In this document: piece after piece, positions 32,075-43,469 of the stretch
How positions within the stretch are numbered: the stretch's first letter is position 1
Layout: every line of letters begins with the position of its first letter
Source: Dromiciops gliroides
Lineage: Eukaryota > Chordata > Mammalia > Microbiotheria > Microbiotheriidae
Length of the DNA stretch: 64,000 nucleotides
Direction of reading: 5' to 3'
Assembly (NCBI RefSeq): GCF_019393635.1
Contig: NC_057861.1
Coordinates: 59,628,532 to 59,692,531, forward strand
The notes under the pieces: model-generated
The model's input: only the letters and a program-made list of their open reading frames with translations
Database searches by the model: none
What the model was told of the DNA's origin: nothing
Position numbers and translations under genes: made by a program

Positions 32075-32315
32075 CATGTCATTCAGTTGTTTCAAATGTG
32101 TCCGACTCTTCGTGACACCATTTGTGGTTTTCTTGGCAGATAATGGAGTGGTTAGCCATTTCCTGCTACAGCTCATTTGACAGATGAAGAAACTGAGGCA
32201 AACAGGGTGAAGTGACTTGCCCAGGGTCACACAGCAAGTAAGTGTCTGAGGGTCAATTTGAACTTAGGTCTTCTTGAGTCCTGCACTCTATCCACTGTAC
32301 CATCTAGCTGCCCAT
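32075..32315 (-). mobile_element. MAR1 SINE
   Basis: gtcattcagttgtttcaaatgtgtccgactcttcgtgac...catctagctgccc. Followed by an L2 terminus (ataggtgcttaataaatgcc). Confidence 0.88.
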
Positions 32316-32649
32316 AATAGGTTTAACACAATAGGTGCTTAATAAATGCCTTAAAGCACTATATAAATGCTAGCTATTAACTGGCTGATTCAGTCTTAGC
32401 ACAGCCCTACACAGCTTCACTTTGATCTTGTCAAGCTGCAATTGTGCCATCTTAGGGAAGTTTTTTAAATCAACCGAAGCCTCAGCTTCCTCATCTAAAA
32501 ATGGAAATGATATTATTCATTCAGCACGTGTTTATTTAGCCCCATTATGCTCCAGACATAGTGTTAGATTTTAGGGATACTTGAATTACCTCCCTCGTAG
32601 GGAAAGTGCTAGATATATGTGAGCCATTGTTTTATTATCCTGCCCTCTT
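32316..32649. other. Old repeat debris
   Basis: L2 terminus to 32360, then weak MIR/L2-like sequence (tattcattcagcacgtgtttatttagcccc). Nothing clear. Confidence 0.4.
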
Positions 32650-32835
32650 GTGGGGATGCTGGGTAGTGCAAGGGAACAGCATCTGCTTTGGGTTTGTTTG
32701 AATCTCGTCCCGGCTACTTTGAGGAAGGTATAAGGCCTTCAGCGACTTACTTTTCCTCTCCTGGTTGTAATTCCTCATTTGTAAAATGTATGGGTAGGAA
32801 TAAATGTGTCCTCTAAGGCCCCTTTCAGCTCTAAA
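32650..32835 (+). mobile_element. MIR/THER1-type SINE
   Basis: Decayed MIR with cctcatttgtaaaatgtatgggtagg and the 3' part. It resumes after the L1 inserted at 32855. Confidence 0.6.
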
Positions 32836-32854
32836 CTATGAGCATATGATCTCT

Positions 32855-33041
32855 CTTTTTTTTTTTTACATATAAGGTATTTTATTTTTTCCGTTACGTG
32901 TAAAGATAGTTCTCAACTTTTGTTTATACAAGCTTTACAATTTCAGATTTTTTCCCCCTCCCTCCCCTTCCTCCCCCCTCCCCTAGATAGCCGGTAATCT
33001 GATATAGGTTATATCTATATATCTATAGATATATCTATATC

Positions 33042-33114
<73 letters not shown>

Positions 33115-34350
33115 TCATAATAACATTAATCCTATTTCTGCATTAGTCCTGTTATAAGAGAAAAAATCAGAGCAATGATAAAAAACCTCAAAATAGAAAA
33201 AAAACACAACAGCACCAAAAACAAAAGAAATAGTATGGTTCATTCAGCATCTATACTCCACAGTTTTTTTTTTTTTCTTGGATTTGGAGATCCTTTTTCT
33301 ATCAGGAGTTCCCTGGAACTCTTCTGTACCATTGCATTGGTGAGAAGAATATAGCCCATCACAGTAGGTCAACACTCAATGTTGATGATACTGTGTACAA
33401 TGTTCTTCTGGTTCTGCTCAGCTCACTCATCATCAGCTCACACAAGACCCTCTGGGTTTCTCTGAACTCCTCCTGCGCATCATTTCTTACAGCACAATAG
33501 TATTCCATTGTATTCATATGCCACAACTTGTCCAGCCATTCCCCAATTGATGGGCACCCCCTCAACTTCCAATTCCTTGCTACCACGTAAAGAGCAGCTA
33601 TAAATATTTTTGTACATGTGGGTCCCTTTCCCCTTTCCATGATTTCTTTGGAAAAAAGACCTAAAAGTGGTATTGCTGGGTCAAAGGGTATGCACAGCTT
33701 TATCGCCCTTTGGGCATAATTCCAAATTACTCTCCAGAATGGTTGGATCAGTTCACAGCTCCACCAACAATGAATTAGTGTTCCAATTTTCCCACAGCTT
33801 CTCCAACATTTATTATCTTCTTTTTTTGTCATTTTAGCCAATCTGATAGGTGTCAGGTGGTACCTCAGAGTTGTTTTAATTTGCATCTCTCTAATCATTA
33901 GAGATTTAGAGCATTTTTTCATATGGGAATAGATAGCTTTGGTTTCTTCATCAGAAAACTGCCTGTTCATATCCTTTGACTATTTCTCAATTGGGGAATG
34001 ACTTGGATTCTTATAAATTTGATTTAGTTCCCTATATATTTTAGAGATGAGGCCTTTATCAGAAGTACCAGCCTCAAAAATTGTTTCCCAGCTTTCTGCC
34101 TCCCTTCTAATTTTGGATGCATTGCTTCTGTTTGTACAGAAATTTTTTAATTTAATATAATCAAAATCATCCATTTTGCATTTTATAATATACTCTATCT
34201 CTTGTTTGGTCATAAACTGTTTTCCTTTCCAAAGATCTGATAGGTAGACTATTCCTTTGTCTCCTAATTTACCTATGGTATCACCTCTGATGTCTAAATC
34301 ATGTATCCATTTTGACCTTATTTTAGTATAAGGTGTCAGATGTTGGTCTA
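32855..34350 (-). mobile_element. 5'-truncated LINE-1, 1.5 kb, fairly young
   Basis: The 15-bp TSD gagcatatgatctct is at 32840-32854 and 34351-34365. The ORF2 C-terminal domain is legible in two frames: 33359-33970 ([63 protein letters not shown]) and 33980-34426. One frameshift lies between. The 3' UTR carries (CA)n/(TA)n at about 33045-33112. Confidence 0.95.
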
Positions 34351-34365
34351 GAGCATATGATCTCT

Positions 34366-34490
34366 TGATTTTACAGATGAGAAAACTGAGATTCAGAGAG
34401 AATAAATGACTTTTCCAAGGTAACATAGCTGCTCAGTGGCAAAGCTGAGAAGTCAAACTGAATTTCTCACCTTTATGGCCAAAGTTCTCC
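34366..34490 (-). mobile_element. MIR-type SINE, reverse
   Basis: ttttacagatgagaaaactgagattcagagag...catagctgctcagtggcaaagctgag. Confidence 0.6.
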
Positions 34491-35029
34491 CTCCTTTTTT
34501 TTTTTAACTTCCCCTAGAAATATAGATGATTGATGGGAAACATTTTCTTAACAGCAAATTTTCAATAAGGGAGAAATCTGAGTCCATGAAGTGGACATGT
34601 GTGTGTGTGTGTTTGTGCCCATGAATGCACACACATACACACATAAGTTTCTGTTTTTTGAGGGATAGCCCATGGCATTCTGAAGTGGGTACAAGAAAGG
34701 AGGGAATGCCACAGTCTTGAGAAATGAGTGCCAAATGGGGAGGCTGGAATAATTAAAACTACTTTGCTGAGCCAAGGTATTCAGATGGACCTATGTAGGA
34801 AAGCCAACCCCTCTTGAACTAAAAAGACCCTAGATTTCTAGGTGTCACGATAAGGAGACAAGTAAGCAGTAAAACTCTTGGAAATACAATTTAACTGAAA
34901 CTGAAAGACCTACCACCTACAACTAATGATTATGAATAAGGCTCATCTAAAGAATTCACTTCAAATGGAAGGCTCTTCTTTAGTGACTGTATCAAGTAAT
35001 CCTTCCCCAAAATCATAAGGATCGAAGAA
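34491..35029. other. No recognised feature
   Basis: Contains (GT)n at 34596-34612 and a nearby CACACA block that can pair with it. No repeat family or gene. Confidence 0.45.
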
Positions 35030-35215
35030 TTAAAGACAAAGCTAGAAGGGACCTTACTGACTATCAAGTCTGGCATCTCCTTTTACACATAAAGAAAATG
35101 AGAGAGAGTTTAAGAGACTTGCCTAGAGTAACACAGCTAGCAAGTCTATGAGAGAGGATTTTAGTTCAGATCTTCCCCACTCCAGTTCCAATGTCCTATC
35201 TGTTCTGCCATGCCC
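35030..35215 (-). mobile_element. CR1/L3- or MIR-like remnant
   Basis: agctagaagggaccttactgactatcaagtc... then ttgcctagagtaacacagctagcaag.... Old. Confidence 0.5.
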
Positions 35216-35521
35216 TCTGTTCATTTCCTACCATTTTTTCCCAAAAAGCTTAGTGTCACCCAACCTGATATGCCAGCTAGAATCAGGAAGACTAGGACCT
35301 TAGAGACAGCATATTGAAAGCAAAACGGTCCTAGGCCTCAGACACCCAACTTGACACAGGGCCAAGGGATATTGTCTGAATATGCTCCAGAATCCACTGT
35401 TCTTTGGCAATGTAATTATTGAGCTGATGTCACTTGAAAGTTCACAATATTTCTAGAGGATGCAGACCTCAGGCCTGAGCTCTGTACCACTGTCCCTTTT
35501 ACATTCCCAGTATTTAAAAAT

Positions 35522-35550
35522 TAAAACAACAACAACAACAACAACAACAA
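35522..35550 (+). repeat. (CAA)n microsatellite
   Basis: About nine units. Confidence 0.93.
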
Positions 35551-35654
35551 AAAACCCTACTTTGCTGATTTTACAAGTTTGTTTCCTGCTAACTTTGCCC
35601 TAAGCTCAAACAAACCTCAGGTGTGGAGTAAGGGATTTATTTTGTCCATTGGCC

Positions 35655-35860
35655 TAATAACCATCATAGCTGACATTTCTATAACCCTTTGAGGCTTAAT
35701 GTACTTGAAACACATTGTCTCATTGGATTCTCACAACTCTGGGAGCTTAGTTGTTACTGTTTTATTGACTAATGAAGAAACTGAGCTCATACATACGAAG
35801 TGACTTGTTTAGTCACACATCTGAGATGAGATTTAAACCCAGTGTTTTCTTGATTCCAAG
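35655..35860 (-). mobile_element. THER1/MIR-type SINE
   Basis: ccatcatagctgacatttctataacc...ctcattggattctcacaac...gaagaaactgagctc...gtcacacatctgag. Reverse orientation. Confidence 0.65.
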
Positions 35861-35957
35861 TTTACTTTTTTTTTTTTGGTAGTAGGGTCAGAGCAACCAT
35901 ATACTACTAACCAACAAAGAGGCTAATAGCCACGAACACCTCTTTCCTCAGTGACTA

Positions 35958-36279
35958 CAGTTATCCCTTCCACATCTTGGTGGTTAGGGGTATGTGGTAC
36001 CCCCACGATCTGGAAAATCCTCATAAAATGTTTGGCCCTCCCTTCATACCAGAGAAGTCTGAATTTTTTCTTTTTCTTTTATGGGGTGTTTACAGTACCT
36101 CACTGTAAAATGTGGGTTAAGTATTTGGTCATGGGCTCTGTGTTGTTTCCTGGATTTTGTGTGTTGTCTGCAGGTTCTACCAAACTCCCTGCAAATTCCC
36201 ATTTAGTTTCTCATGCTGACCTGCAATTTATTAAAATTGTGATGGGGAAAGTCGCGATGTGGAATGGATGGATAATTTG
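35958..36279 (+). mobile_element. Probable Tigger-like MITE
   Basis: Left end cagttatcccttccacatc (preceded by TA) and right end gatgtggaatggatggataa are inverted repeats of each other with small gaps. The interior (ggttaggggtatgtggtacccccacgatctggaaaatcc) recalls pogo/Tigger-derived mammalian repeats. The ORF at 35951-36280 spans it and is not a transposase. Confidence 0.5.
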
Positions 36280-36404
36280 AGTTATTTCCAAGGTTTTCAA
36301 TGACAATCACTTGCCCGTTGTTTTCTGGGTCCTGGTAAGACGTGTTCTGTTTCACACTGGAGGCAGTATGATGGTGGTTGTGGGGGGCACAGTGCAGGCT
36401 TATA

Positions 36405-36865
36405 ATAAATGATGGAAGCTAGGTGTTGCAATGATATAATATGAAGATATGGAGTCAGGAAGACCCAAATCCAAATCCAGTCTCAGGCACACTCAGACAG
36501 TGTAACTCTGGTCTAGTCCCTCAATCTTTCTCACCCTAATTTTCCTCATCTGCCAAATGGGGATAATAGCACCCACACTGCAGAATTGTGTTTTTTTAAA
36601 AAAATACATTTTTTTCCTTTTTTGGGCAGGGCAATGAGGGTTAAGTGACTTGCTCAAGGTCACACAGCTAGTAAGTGTCAAGTGTCTGAGGCTGCATTTG
36701 AACTCAGGTCCTCCTGAATCCAGAGCCAGTACTCTATCTACTGTGCTACCTAGCTGCCTCCACACCCAGAATTGTTGAGAAGATCAAATGAGATAACATA
36801 TGAAAAGTATTTGTAAGCCTTAAAGCACTATATAAATGCTAGCTATTATTATTGTTATTATTGTG
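36405..36865 (+). mobile_element. MIR/THER1-type SINE split by a CORE-SINE
   Basis: ggagtcaggaagacccaaatcc...cctcatctgccaaatggggataatag, continuing after the insertion to taaagcactatataaatgctagctattatt. Confidence 0.7.
36593..36760 (-). mobile_element. CORE-SINE
   Basis: Minus orientation, flanked by short cagaattgt copies (36591-36599 and 36767-36775). Confidence 0.88.
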
Positions 36866-37296
36866 ATTATTATGCTGATTACTGAGCAAAGCAAATGGTT
36901 ATGTAACTTCCTCCTGTGTTATTTTCTGTTCCAGCTGTGGTTTTGTTTCTCTGGTCCTTGACACCTGATCTCTGGTTTCTAATCTATGGTTAGGCTTTCT
37001 GGTTTAGTTATGGATTGTAAGGTTAACCTTAGCCCTCAGTCACCTGTTGACTCAATATATGACAAGCTCCTGGTAATCTTTAGAGTCCAGGGAACCTCTT
37101 CCCAAGTCTCTAGTATGCCTAGGAGTGGGAGAAAGGCTTACCAACAACAGGAAATGACCTGATGGTATAGAGGGTGAGAATGCACAAGCTGGAAGTTTAC
37201 AATGTGTGATAGGAAATGAAAGGCCAAAGGACAGAAGCCAAGGTTAAGAGTGGCTTTGAGCTGTTATGGTTGCTTTGTGTGAAGTTCCTTGTAGTC
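36866..37296. other. No recognised feature
   Basis: Unique-looking sequence without a supported gene or repeat. Confidence 0.45.
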
Positions 37297-37480
37297 TGCA
37301 GATGAGAGAGACAGAAACAGAAACAGAAAGAAATAGATAGACACAGAGACAGAGACAGATGGACAGACATGGAAATGACAGTGAGACAGAGTCAGAGACC
37401 AAGAGGAAGATGGAGTCAGAGAGAAGCAGACACAGAGAGATACCCACAGAGACAGAGAGAGACAAAGAGGGAAATAGAAG
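37297..37480 (+). repeat. (GACAGA)-rich purine tract
   Basis: Imperfect cagagacagagacaga run. Serine/valine/leucine-rich minus-strand ORFs across it are repeat translations. Confidence 0.9.
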
Positions 37481-37481
37481 A

Positions 37482-37885
37482 CAGGTTCAAATCTAGGCTC
37501 CCCCACTTACTAGCTATGTGAACTTGAGGGTGTGACTTAGCTTTTCTGTTTCCTCTTCTAGAAGATGAAGATGCTAGTCATTCTATTCTATTCATGTGCT
37601 ATTTTCAGGGATAAGAAGCAATGAAAATATCCATATCCTCTCCCATGGCTGGGCCATCTCTCACATTCATAAGACGAGATCTGGGATATATTGTGGTAAA
37701 ATGGAAAAAATGTGCTGCATTTGGAGTCAGAGGTCCTGCATTCAAATTCCAACCATGCTATTTATGATTAGTGTGTTCCTGGGCCAGTCATTTAGCTTCC
37801 CTAGGCTTCAGTTTCCTTGTCTGTAAAATGAGGGGGTTGGAGTAATTGATGTCTAAGTTTCTTTTCCAACTTGAAGTCTGTGATT
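37482..37885 (+). mobile_element. Two MIR-type SINE fragments
   Basis: 37482-37575 (acttactagctatgtgaacttgag) and 37700-37885 (ggagtcagaggtcctgcattcaaat...tcagtttccttgtctgtaaaatgaggggg). Confidence 0.65.
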
Positions 37886-38344
37886 ATAGGAAAACCCAGG
37901 TAACCAAGGAGAAGTGAAGGTAGCATAGAAAACCAGAAGTGGGTAGCAGTGAGTCAGGTCCAATGCTTGTTGGGTGTTTGCAGATTTAATTTTTCAAAGA
38001 TTTTCACTCCTCAGAGGCTGTGATCATTGGATATCAATGATGACATTAACATTAGCAGAGACCCTCCATTACTGTCTGTTTGAAGTATGTGGGATATGAG
38101 TTCTCTCTCTCCCCGACAAAAAACCCCATTATATTTTCTGTCTGAAGAACATGTCCTACAGCAAATGCATCCAAGGGATGACTTTCTGTTGACAGCAGAG
38201 CAGATCTCTATTGTCCCCAAATAGATCTTTTCCCTGAAAAATGGGCAATACTTTCCCCCTCAACATCAACCTGATGATATTATGGAAATGACATGTCTGA
38301 GCATCTCAGAGGCTGATCAGAGTTTCATCAGGGGACAGTGCTAG
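37886..38344. other. No recognised feature
   Basis: No repeat or coding signal recognised. Confidence 0.45.
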
Positions 38345-38590
38345 GAAGAAATCAACTCTGCATACAGTTGCCAAAGTGATTTTCTCTAAGTACAGTTATG
38401 ATCAAGTCGCTCCCCTACTCAATAAACTGCAACAGCTCCCTATTTCTTCTAGCATTAAATATAAGTTCCTTTATTTAGTTTTTAAAGCATTTCATAACCT
38501 GGCCTCAATTTACCTTTCCAGTCAAATGATATTATATTTGTAAGATACTTAGCATAGTGTCTGGCACATAGTAGGTGCTATATATGTGAG
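38345..38590 (+). mobile_element. L2 LINE 3' region
   Basis: gttgccaaagtgattttctctaag..., ...agcatttcataacctggcctc..., ...gtgtctggcacatagtaggtgct. Confidence 0.75.
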
Positions 38591-38857
38591 ATTAGTCAGA
38601 GAGTCCAACCTCTGTCTAGGTGTTAGAGATTTTCTTAATTGGGGGATGTGTGATTGTACTTAAACTCCTGTTTTCATCCAGAAGAAACTCCCTACATCTG
38701 AAGAGGAGGGAACCAAGTGGATCTTAGGGACTATTACATTGCCTTCTAGCCTTAATGGAGTTAACTTTGTGATATTGTATTATACTCTTTGTTGTTACTT
38801 TGTGCTTCCTGTCTCCCATTTCTAGGATGTACTCTTGCCTCACCTCTGTTACCATTT

Positions 38858-39591
38858 TTTTTAAATAAACATTTTTATTTAAAGTTTTGAGTTCCAAATT
38901 CTATCCCTACTTATCTTCCTCCCCTTCCCCCTCCCTGAGGAGGAAAGTAATCATATATAGGTTATACATGTGCAATTATGTAAAACATTTCCATATTAGC
39001 CATTTTGTACAAGAAAACTAGAATAAAAGAAAAAAAGAAAGGAAGTGAAAAATAGCATGCTTCAGTCTTTATTTAATCAATATCAGTTCTTTCTTTGGAA
39101 GTAGATAGTATGTTTTGTCATTAGACCTTTGGGATTGTCTTGGATCATTGTATTGCTGAGAATAGTTAAGTCATTCATAGTTTTTTTGTTTGTTTTTTGC
39201 TCTGTGGGGCAATGAGGGTTAAGTGACTTGCCCAGGGTCACACAGCTAGTAAGTGTCAAGTGTCTGAGGCCAAATTTGAACTCAGGTCCTCCTGAATCCA
39301 GGGCCGGTACTTTATCCACTGTGCCACCTAGCTGTGCCACCCCCAACCCCCACAGTTCTTCATCAAACAATATTGCTGTCACTGTGCACAACATTCTCTT
39401 GGTTCTGTTCACTTCACTATGTATCAGTTCATATTAGTCTTCCCAGGCCTTTCTGAAATTGTCCTGTTTATCATTTCTTGTAGCATAATAATATTCCATT
39501 ACAATTACATACCACAGCTTATTTAGCCATTCCCCAATTGATGGGCATTCTTTTGATTTCCAATTCTTAGCCTCCACAAAAAGAGCTGCTC
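38858..39591 (-). mobile_element. 5'-truncated LINE-1 with SINE
   Basis: 3' UTR and ORF2 tail. The 12-bp TSD ctgttaccattt is at 38846-38857 and 39592-39603. Confidence 0.92.
39181..39345 (-). mobile_element. CORE-SINE in L1
   Basis: Minus; ends gccacctagctgtgccacccccaaccccc, an altered head with extra C-rich bases. Flanked by imperfect catagtt/cacagtt. Confidence 0.9.
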
Positions 39592-39607
39592 CTGTTACCA
39601 TTTCAAC

Positions 39608-39850
39608 TCTGTGTTACAGTGGATAGAGTGCTGGGCCTGGAGTTAGGGAGTTTCATCTTCTTGAGTTCAAATCTGGCCTCAGACACTTACTAACTGTGTG
39701 ACCCTGGGGAAGTCACCTGTTTGCCTCAGTTTTCTCATCTGTAAAATGAGCTGGAGAAGTAGATGGCAAACCACTCCAGTATCTTTGCTAAGGAAACCCC
39801 AAATGAGGTCACAAAGAGTCAGACATGATTGAAAACGACTGAACAACAAG
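39608..39850 (+). mobile_element. MAR1 SINE
   Basis: Plus: acagtggatagagtgctgggcctgg... to gtcagacatgattgaaaacgactgaacaacaa. Confidence 0.88.
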
Positions 39851-40105
39851 GCTTTCAGAATTACTGGGATCTCTGAAAATACCAAAGGAAAAAAGAACTT
39901 GATCACTCTAATGAGAAAGTTCTTTAAGAAATCTTCCCAGGGTTATAAAAAAACCAAACAAACCAAATGGATTGAATCTGTAGAAGTTGGATATAAGGTA
40001 AAAGTTAAAACTCAATTTACTCAGGCACAAAAATGATCACTCATCTTCAAAACAAACAATGATAAAGGAAAAATCTGCTAAGCTTCCAGAAGGAAGACAT
40101 GACAT

Positions 40106-40580
40106 TGTGATAAAATAATGGGCAGATACTCAAATGCCCACCTGGAGATTAATCTAAACTGATTGAATTAAGTGAAAGTGATTGACTGCTGATTAGTCTA
40201 CTTCAAGTTAACTAGATTGTAATCACACTTGGCTAGCCCTTAAGAAGGTATTGTTCTCAGAAGCTAGACTTTGAACTTAACTTGAGTGGATTTGGATAAT
40301 GCTAACCAATCCAGCTTGAAGCAGTGTGTAAGGACCTCCCGTGCGCAGGACCTATAAAAAGCTTCCACAATCAGTTTGCTGGAGAGTTCCTGATTGAAGC
40401 AGGCTCGTGGTGGAGGACTTGAGGAAGAACCAGACCAGGCTGGAACTCTAGGCTAGATACACCTTTTCTTAACTTTCTGAACTTTATGTGAATACCTGTA
40501 TGCTTTAATAAATGTTTAATGCCCAAAGACTGGTGCTAAAGCTTCTAATTAAGGTGATCACACAATTTAGATTTTAAACA
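40106..40580 (+). mobile_element. Solo LTR related to the young LTR element
   Basis: TGTGATAAAATAATGG...TTTTAAACA, about 475 bp, with TATAAAAA at 40353-40360 and AATAAA at 40507-40512. The 3' part (ttaataaatg, gctaaagctt, attagat-like, ttttaaaca) aligns with the U5 region of the LTR at 2999-3356. Flanks acat/tcat may be a decayed 4-bp TSD. Confidence 0.7.
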
Positions 40581-42218
40581 TCATAACATATAACAAAAAT
40601 CAGTTTTTCATGAGATTTTCCTATGAACTAGTGTTCATTCCTAGTGCAATGGTCACAGAATTGGAAATACAATATAGATAAGGTTAATGTCGTATGGCTG
40701 TCCCCATTCACATGGGAGTGTCACTGTACAGCCCAAAGGGAGGCAGAATAACCATCTCTAGTCTCTTCTCCCCCATTCTTCTTCAAGGGAGACTTTATTT
40801 TCTTCCAGGAGAAGCAGGAGGTTAGGGTGAGTAACTTGGCCTCATTGCCCTCTTCAGAGAGATGGGGTGCCATGCTAGAATTATATCTTTCTGTTGCCTC
40901 AAATATTGTTAGTTTAGTAGATATAGTTGTCAGGTTTAAGCCAAACTTCTGGTTGCTGTTCATTGATGGGGAAAGGAAGACTCTCAAGTTTTATATCTGA
41001 CTTGACCCTTTTCCCAACGAATACCAGTTCCTCAATGAACACATACATAGAAAACAGCAACAAACTCTGCATTTATCCAAAATAGAAATCAGAGAAAGTA
41101 TACCTGTGATCATAGTTATTGGACAATACAGAATGAAGGAGTAGTTCCATTGGGAGCAAGGTAATTCAGTTCAACCAAGAGAGAGAGAGTCCCAGAAGTC
41201 ACCCAAAGGGAAAATCCCCCAAAGTCTCCAGTGTAGCAAGCTGGGGATGTGGACATGACAGAGATGGCTAGCTCCTGTTATGTCAGCCACAATAACAGGA
41301 TTCATCTTTCAGCTTGTTTAAGTGTGCTATTGGAGGGTGAGAGATGAAGGTTGAAAAACTTTAAAGAATTCACAGATAAAACCATACATTTCCAAAGAGC
41401 TTTTGGAATGAAGCCAAAGACAGACTTAGCTTTTGGCAGAAAGCTATAAGAGTGAAGCACTGAGGAGAATACCACCTACTTTTAATACTGTGATTAACTC
41501 GTTATCTGAATGTCCAGGGATAAAAACAACTATGGTATCATGTTGACTAAGTTACTGGAACAGAGAGATATTACAGGGAGTGTGTTCCAGATAAGTAGAG
41601 AGCAGGAAAAAAGAAGAGCAGAGAAAATAGAAGAAAGAGTGACAGCTATTCCAAGGTGAAACTCATGACTATAACAAATAGGGTAGAGGAGGCCAGTATC
41701 AAAAATACTTACAGAGCCAACAGTATTTGATCCAAGAGGCAACATGGAATCACGGTAATTTATGGAGAAGAGTTGTGACATGGTTAGTTCTGTACTGCTG
41801 GAAAATCACTTTGGTAGTAGTATGAAGGATAGATTGTAGTAGGGAGAGACTTGGACAAGGGAGAATATTTAGGAAGCTATTGCTATGTAGCATCTGCACT
41901 TCAGATTCCTTCTCTCTACTCACACAACTTAACTCCTTAATTCTGAGCAGGGAGAAGGGATCCGAAGTGCAAATGCTACATATAGAGATCAATGGTTTGC
42001 AGCCATGATAGGACCTAGAGGCAAATTTGTATAACTTAATGCTTATATTATGAACAAGAGAGAAAAAGGGACACAATGAATTTAGTTTCCATTTAAAGAA
42101 CTCAGAAAAAAAAAGAATAAAGTAACATAGGAAAAGAAGATGGGAAAGGAGATATTGTCAAGGTAAGGGCAGAAATGAATAAGAAGGCAAAGAACAGAAA
42201 TTAGATAATAAAACCAGA
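40581..42218. other. Repeat-poor stretch, nothing recognised
   Basis: Minus-strand ORFs at 41530-41781 and 41750-42076 match no family. No repeat recognised. Confidence 0.45.
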
Positions 42219-42281
42219 AGTTTGTTTCCTTCCTTCCTTCCTTTCTTCTTTCCTTCCTTTCTTCCTTCTTTCCTTCCTTCA
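42219..42281 (+). repeat. (CCTT)n/(CTTT)n microsatellite
   Basis: Mixed ccttccttcctttcttctttcc run. Confidence 0.95.
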
Positions 42282-42309
42282 ACTGAAAGAGAAGAAAAAG
42301 GAAACAAAT

Positions 42310-42545
42310 AGTTTTTCAGGCATTGTGCTAAGAACTTACAAATATTATCTTCTTTTATCCTCATAATAACCCTGGAAGGTAGGTGCTATTATTATCTTCA
42401 TTTTATAGTTGAGGAAACGGAGCCAGACAGAGGTTAAATGACTTGCCCAGGGTCAAACAGGTAGTAAGTGTCTGAAATCAAATTTGAGTTCGTGTCTTTT
42501 TGACTCCAGGCCTAGTCTCTATCCACTGGGCCCTATAGTTGCTTA
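42310..42545 (-). mobile_element. THER1/MIR-type SINE
   Basis: Reverse order: attatcttcttttatcctcataataaccctgg...gaggaaacggagccagacagagg...ctccaggcctagtctc. Confidence 0.75.
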
Positions 42546-42659
42546 TAGGCAGCTTGAGGAAAAAGTAAAAATTACTGAAATTAGAAATTACAAATGAAAA
42601 ATTATTGCAAAATAAGGAAAATATAAAAATTATTAAAGCAAAATTGGAAGAAAAGACAA

Positions 42660-42910
42660 TTTGGTGACTTCCTTTGATTCTCTCTGTGAGGGGGAAACTT
42701 GGAGGTAGAGGTTCCAGCCCAGTTTATTATCTGTGTGACCCTGAGCAAATACCTTGGCCTTCTGAGTCTCAGTTTCCTCCCTTGCAGTATGGGGATAATA
42801 ATAGCTTTAACACCAAACTCACAGGTTGTTATAAAGAATATACTTTGCACATACTAAAGTACCATATACATGCAAGCCATTGTCATCAGCATATTATTAA
42901 TTATTATTAT
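42660..42910 (+). mobile_element. MIR/THER1-type SINE
   Basis: gtgtgaccctgagcaaataccttgg...cagtttcctcccttgcagtatggggataataat.... Confidence 0.7.
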
Positions 42911-43039
42911 TTCTTTGTAGTGGGTATTTAGCAAGAAGATGCTTCCAGAGCACATGTACTAGAAGAAAGTTGCTTCTACATAATAGCGACCCTGCAGGTC
43001 ATGGCAGGAACAATCAGCCAGCAACTTCACAGATACCTA

Positions 43040-43315
43040 GAGGGATGGTGATATAATAACGATAATAGCTAGCACTTATTTAGTGTAATTTTTATAAAGT
43101 GCTTTACAATTATTATCTCATTTGATCCTCACAGCAATCTTACCAGGTAGGTTGTTATTCTTATTATCATTTTACAGATAAGCAAACTGAGTCAGACAGG
43201 CTAAATGATTTGCCGAGGGTCACACAGCTAGTAAATGTTTGAGCCTGGATTTGAGTTCAGGTTTTCCTGACTCCAGGTCTAGCACTCTTTCCATTGATTC
43301 ATCTAAATACTAGCT
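43040..43315 (-). mobile_element. THER1/MIR-type SINE
   Basis: aataatagctagcacttatttag...aaagtgctttacaattattatctcatttgatcctc...gtcacacagctagtaaatg.... Confidence 0.78.
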
Positions 43316-43431
43316 GTTGAAGATTAAAAGTAATGTGGAAGGAACTACTACTAGGACAAGAGCATTATAGAAAAAAAATCCTATAAGGGACCTTGGATTT
43401 CATCCAGTCCAACTTCATCTCCATCATCATC

Positions 43432-43457
43432 ACCAGCAGCAGCAGCAGCAGCAGCAT
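43432..43457 (+). repeat. (CAG)n microsatellite
   Basis: Eight CAG units in a non-coding context. Confidence 0.93.
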
Positions 43458-43469
43458 CTCCTCTATCAC

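Noticed and set aside
41530..42076. Minus-strand ORFs of 83 and 108 codons
   Set aside because: No family resemblance, no neighbouring exon signals; chance frames in unique sequence.
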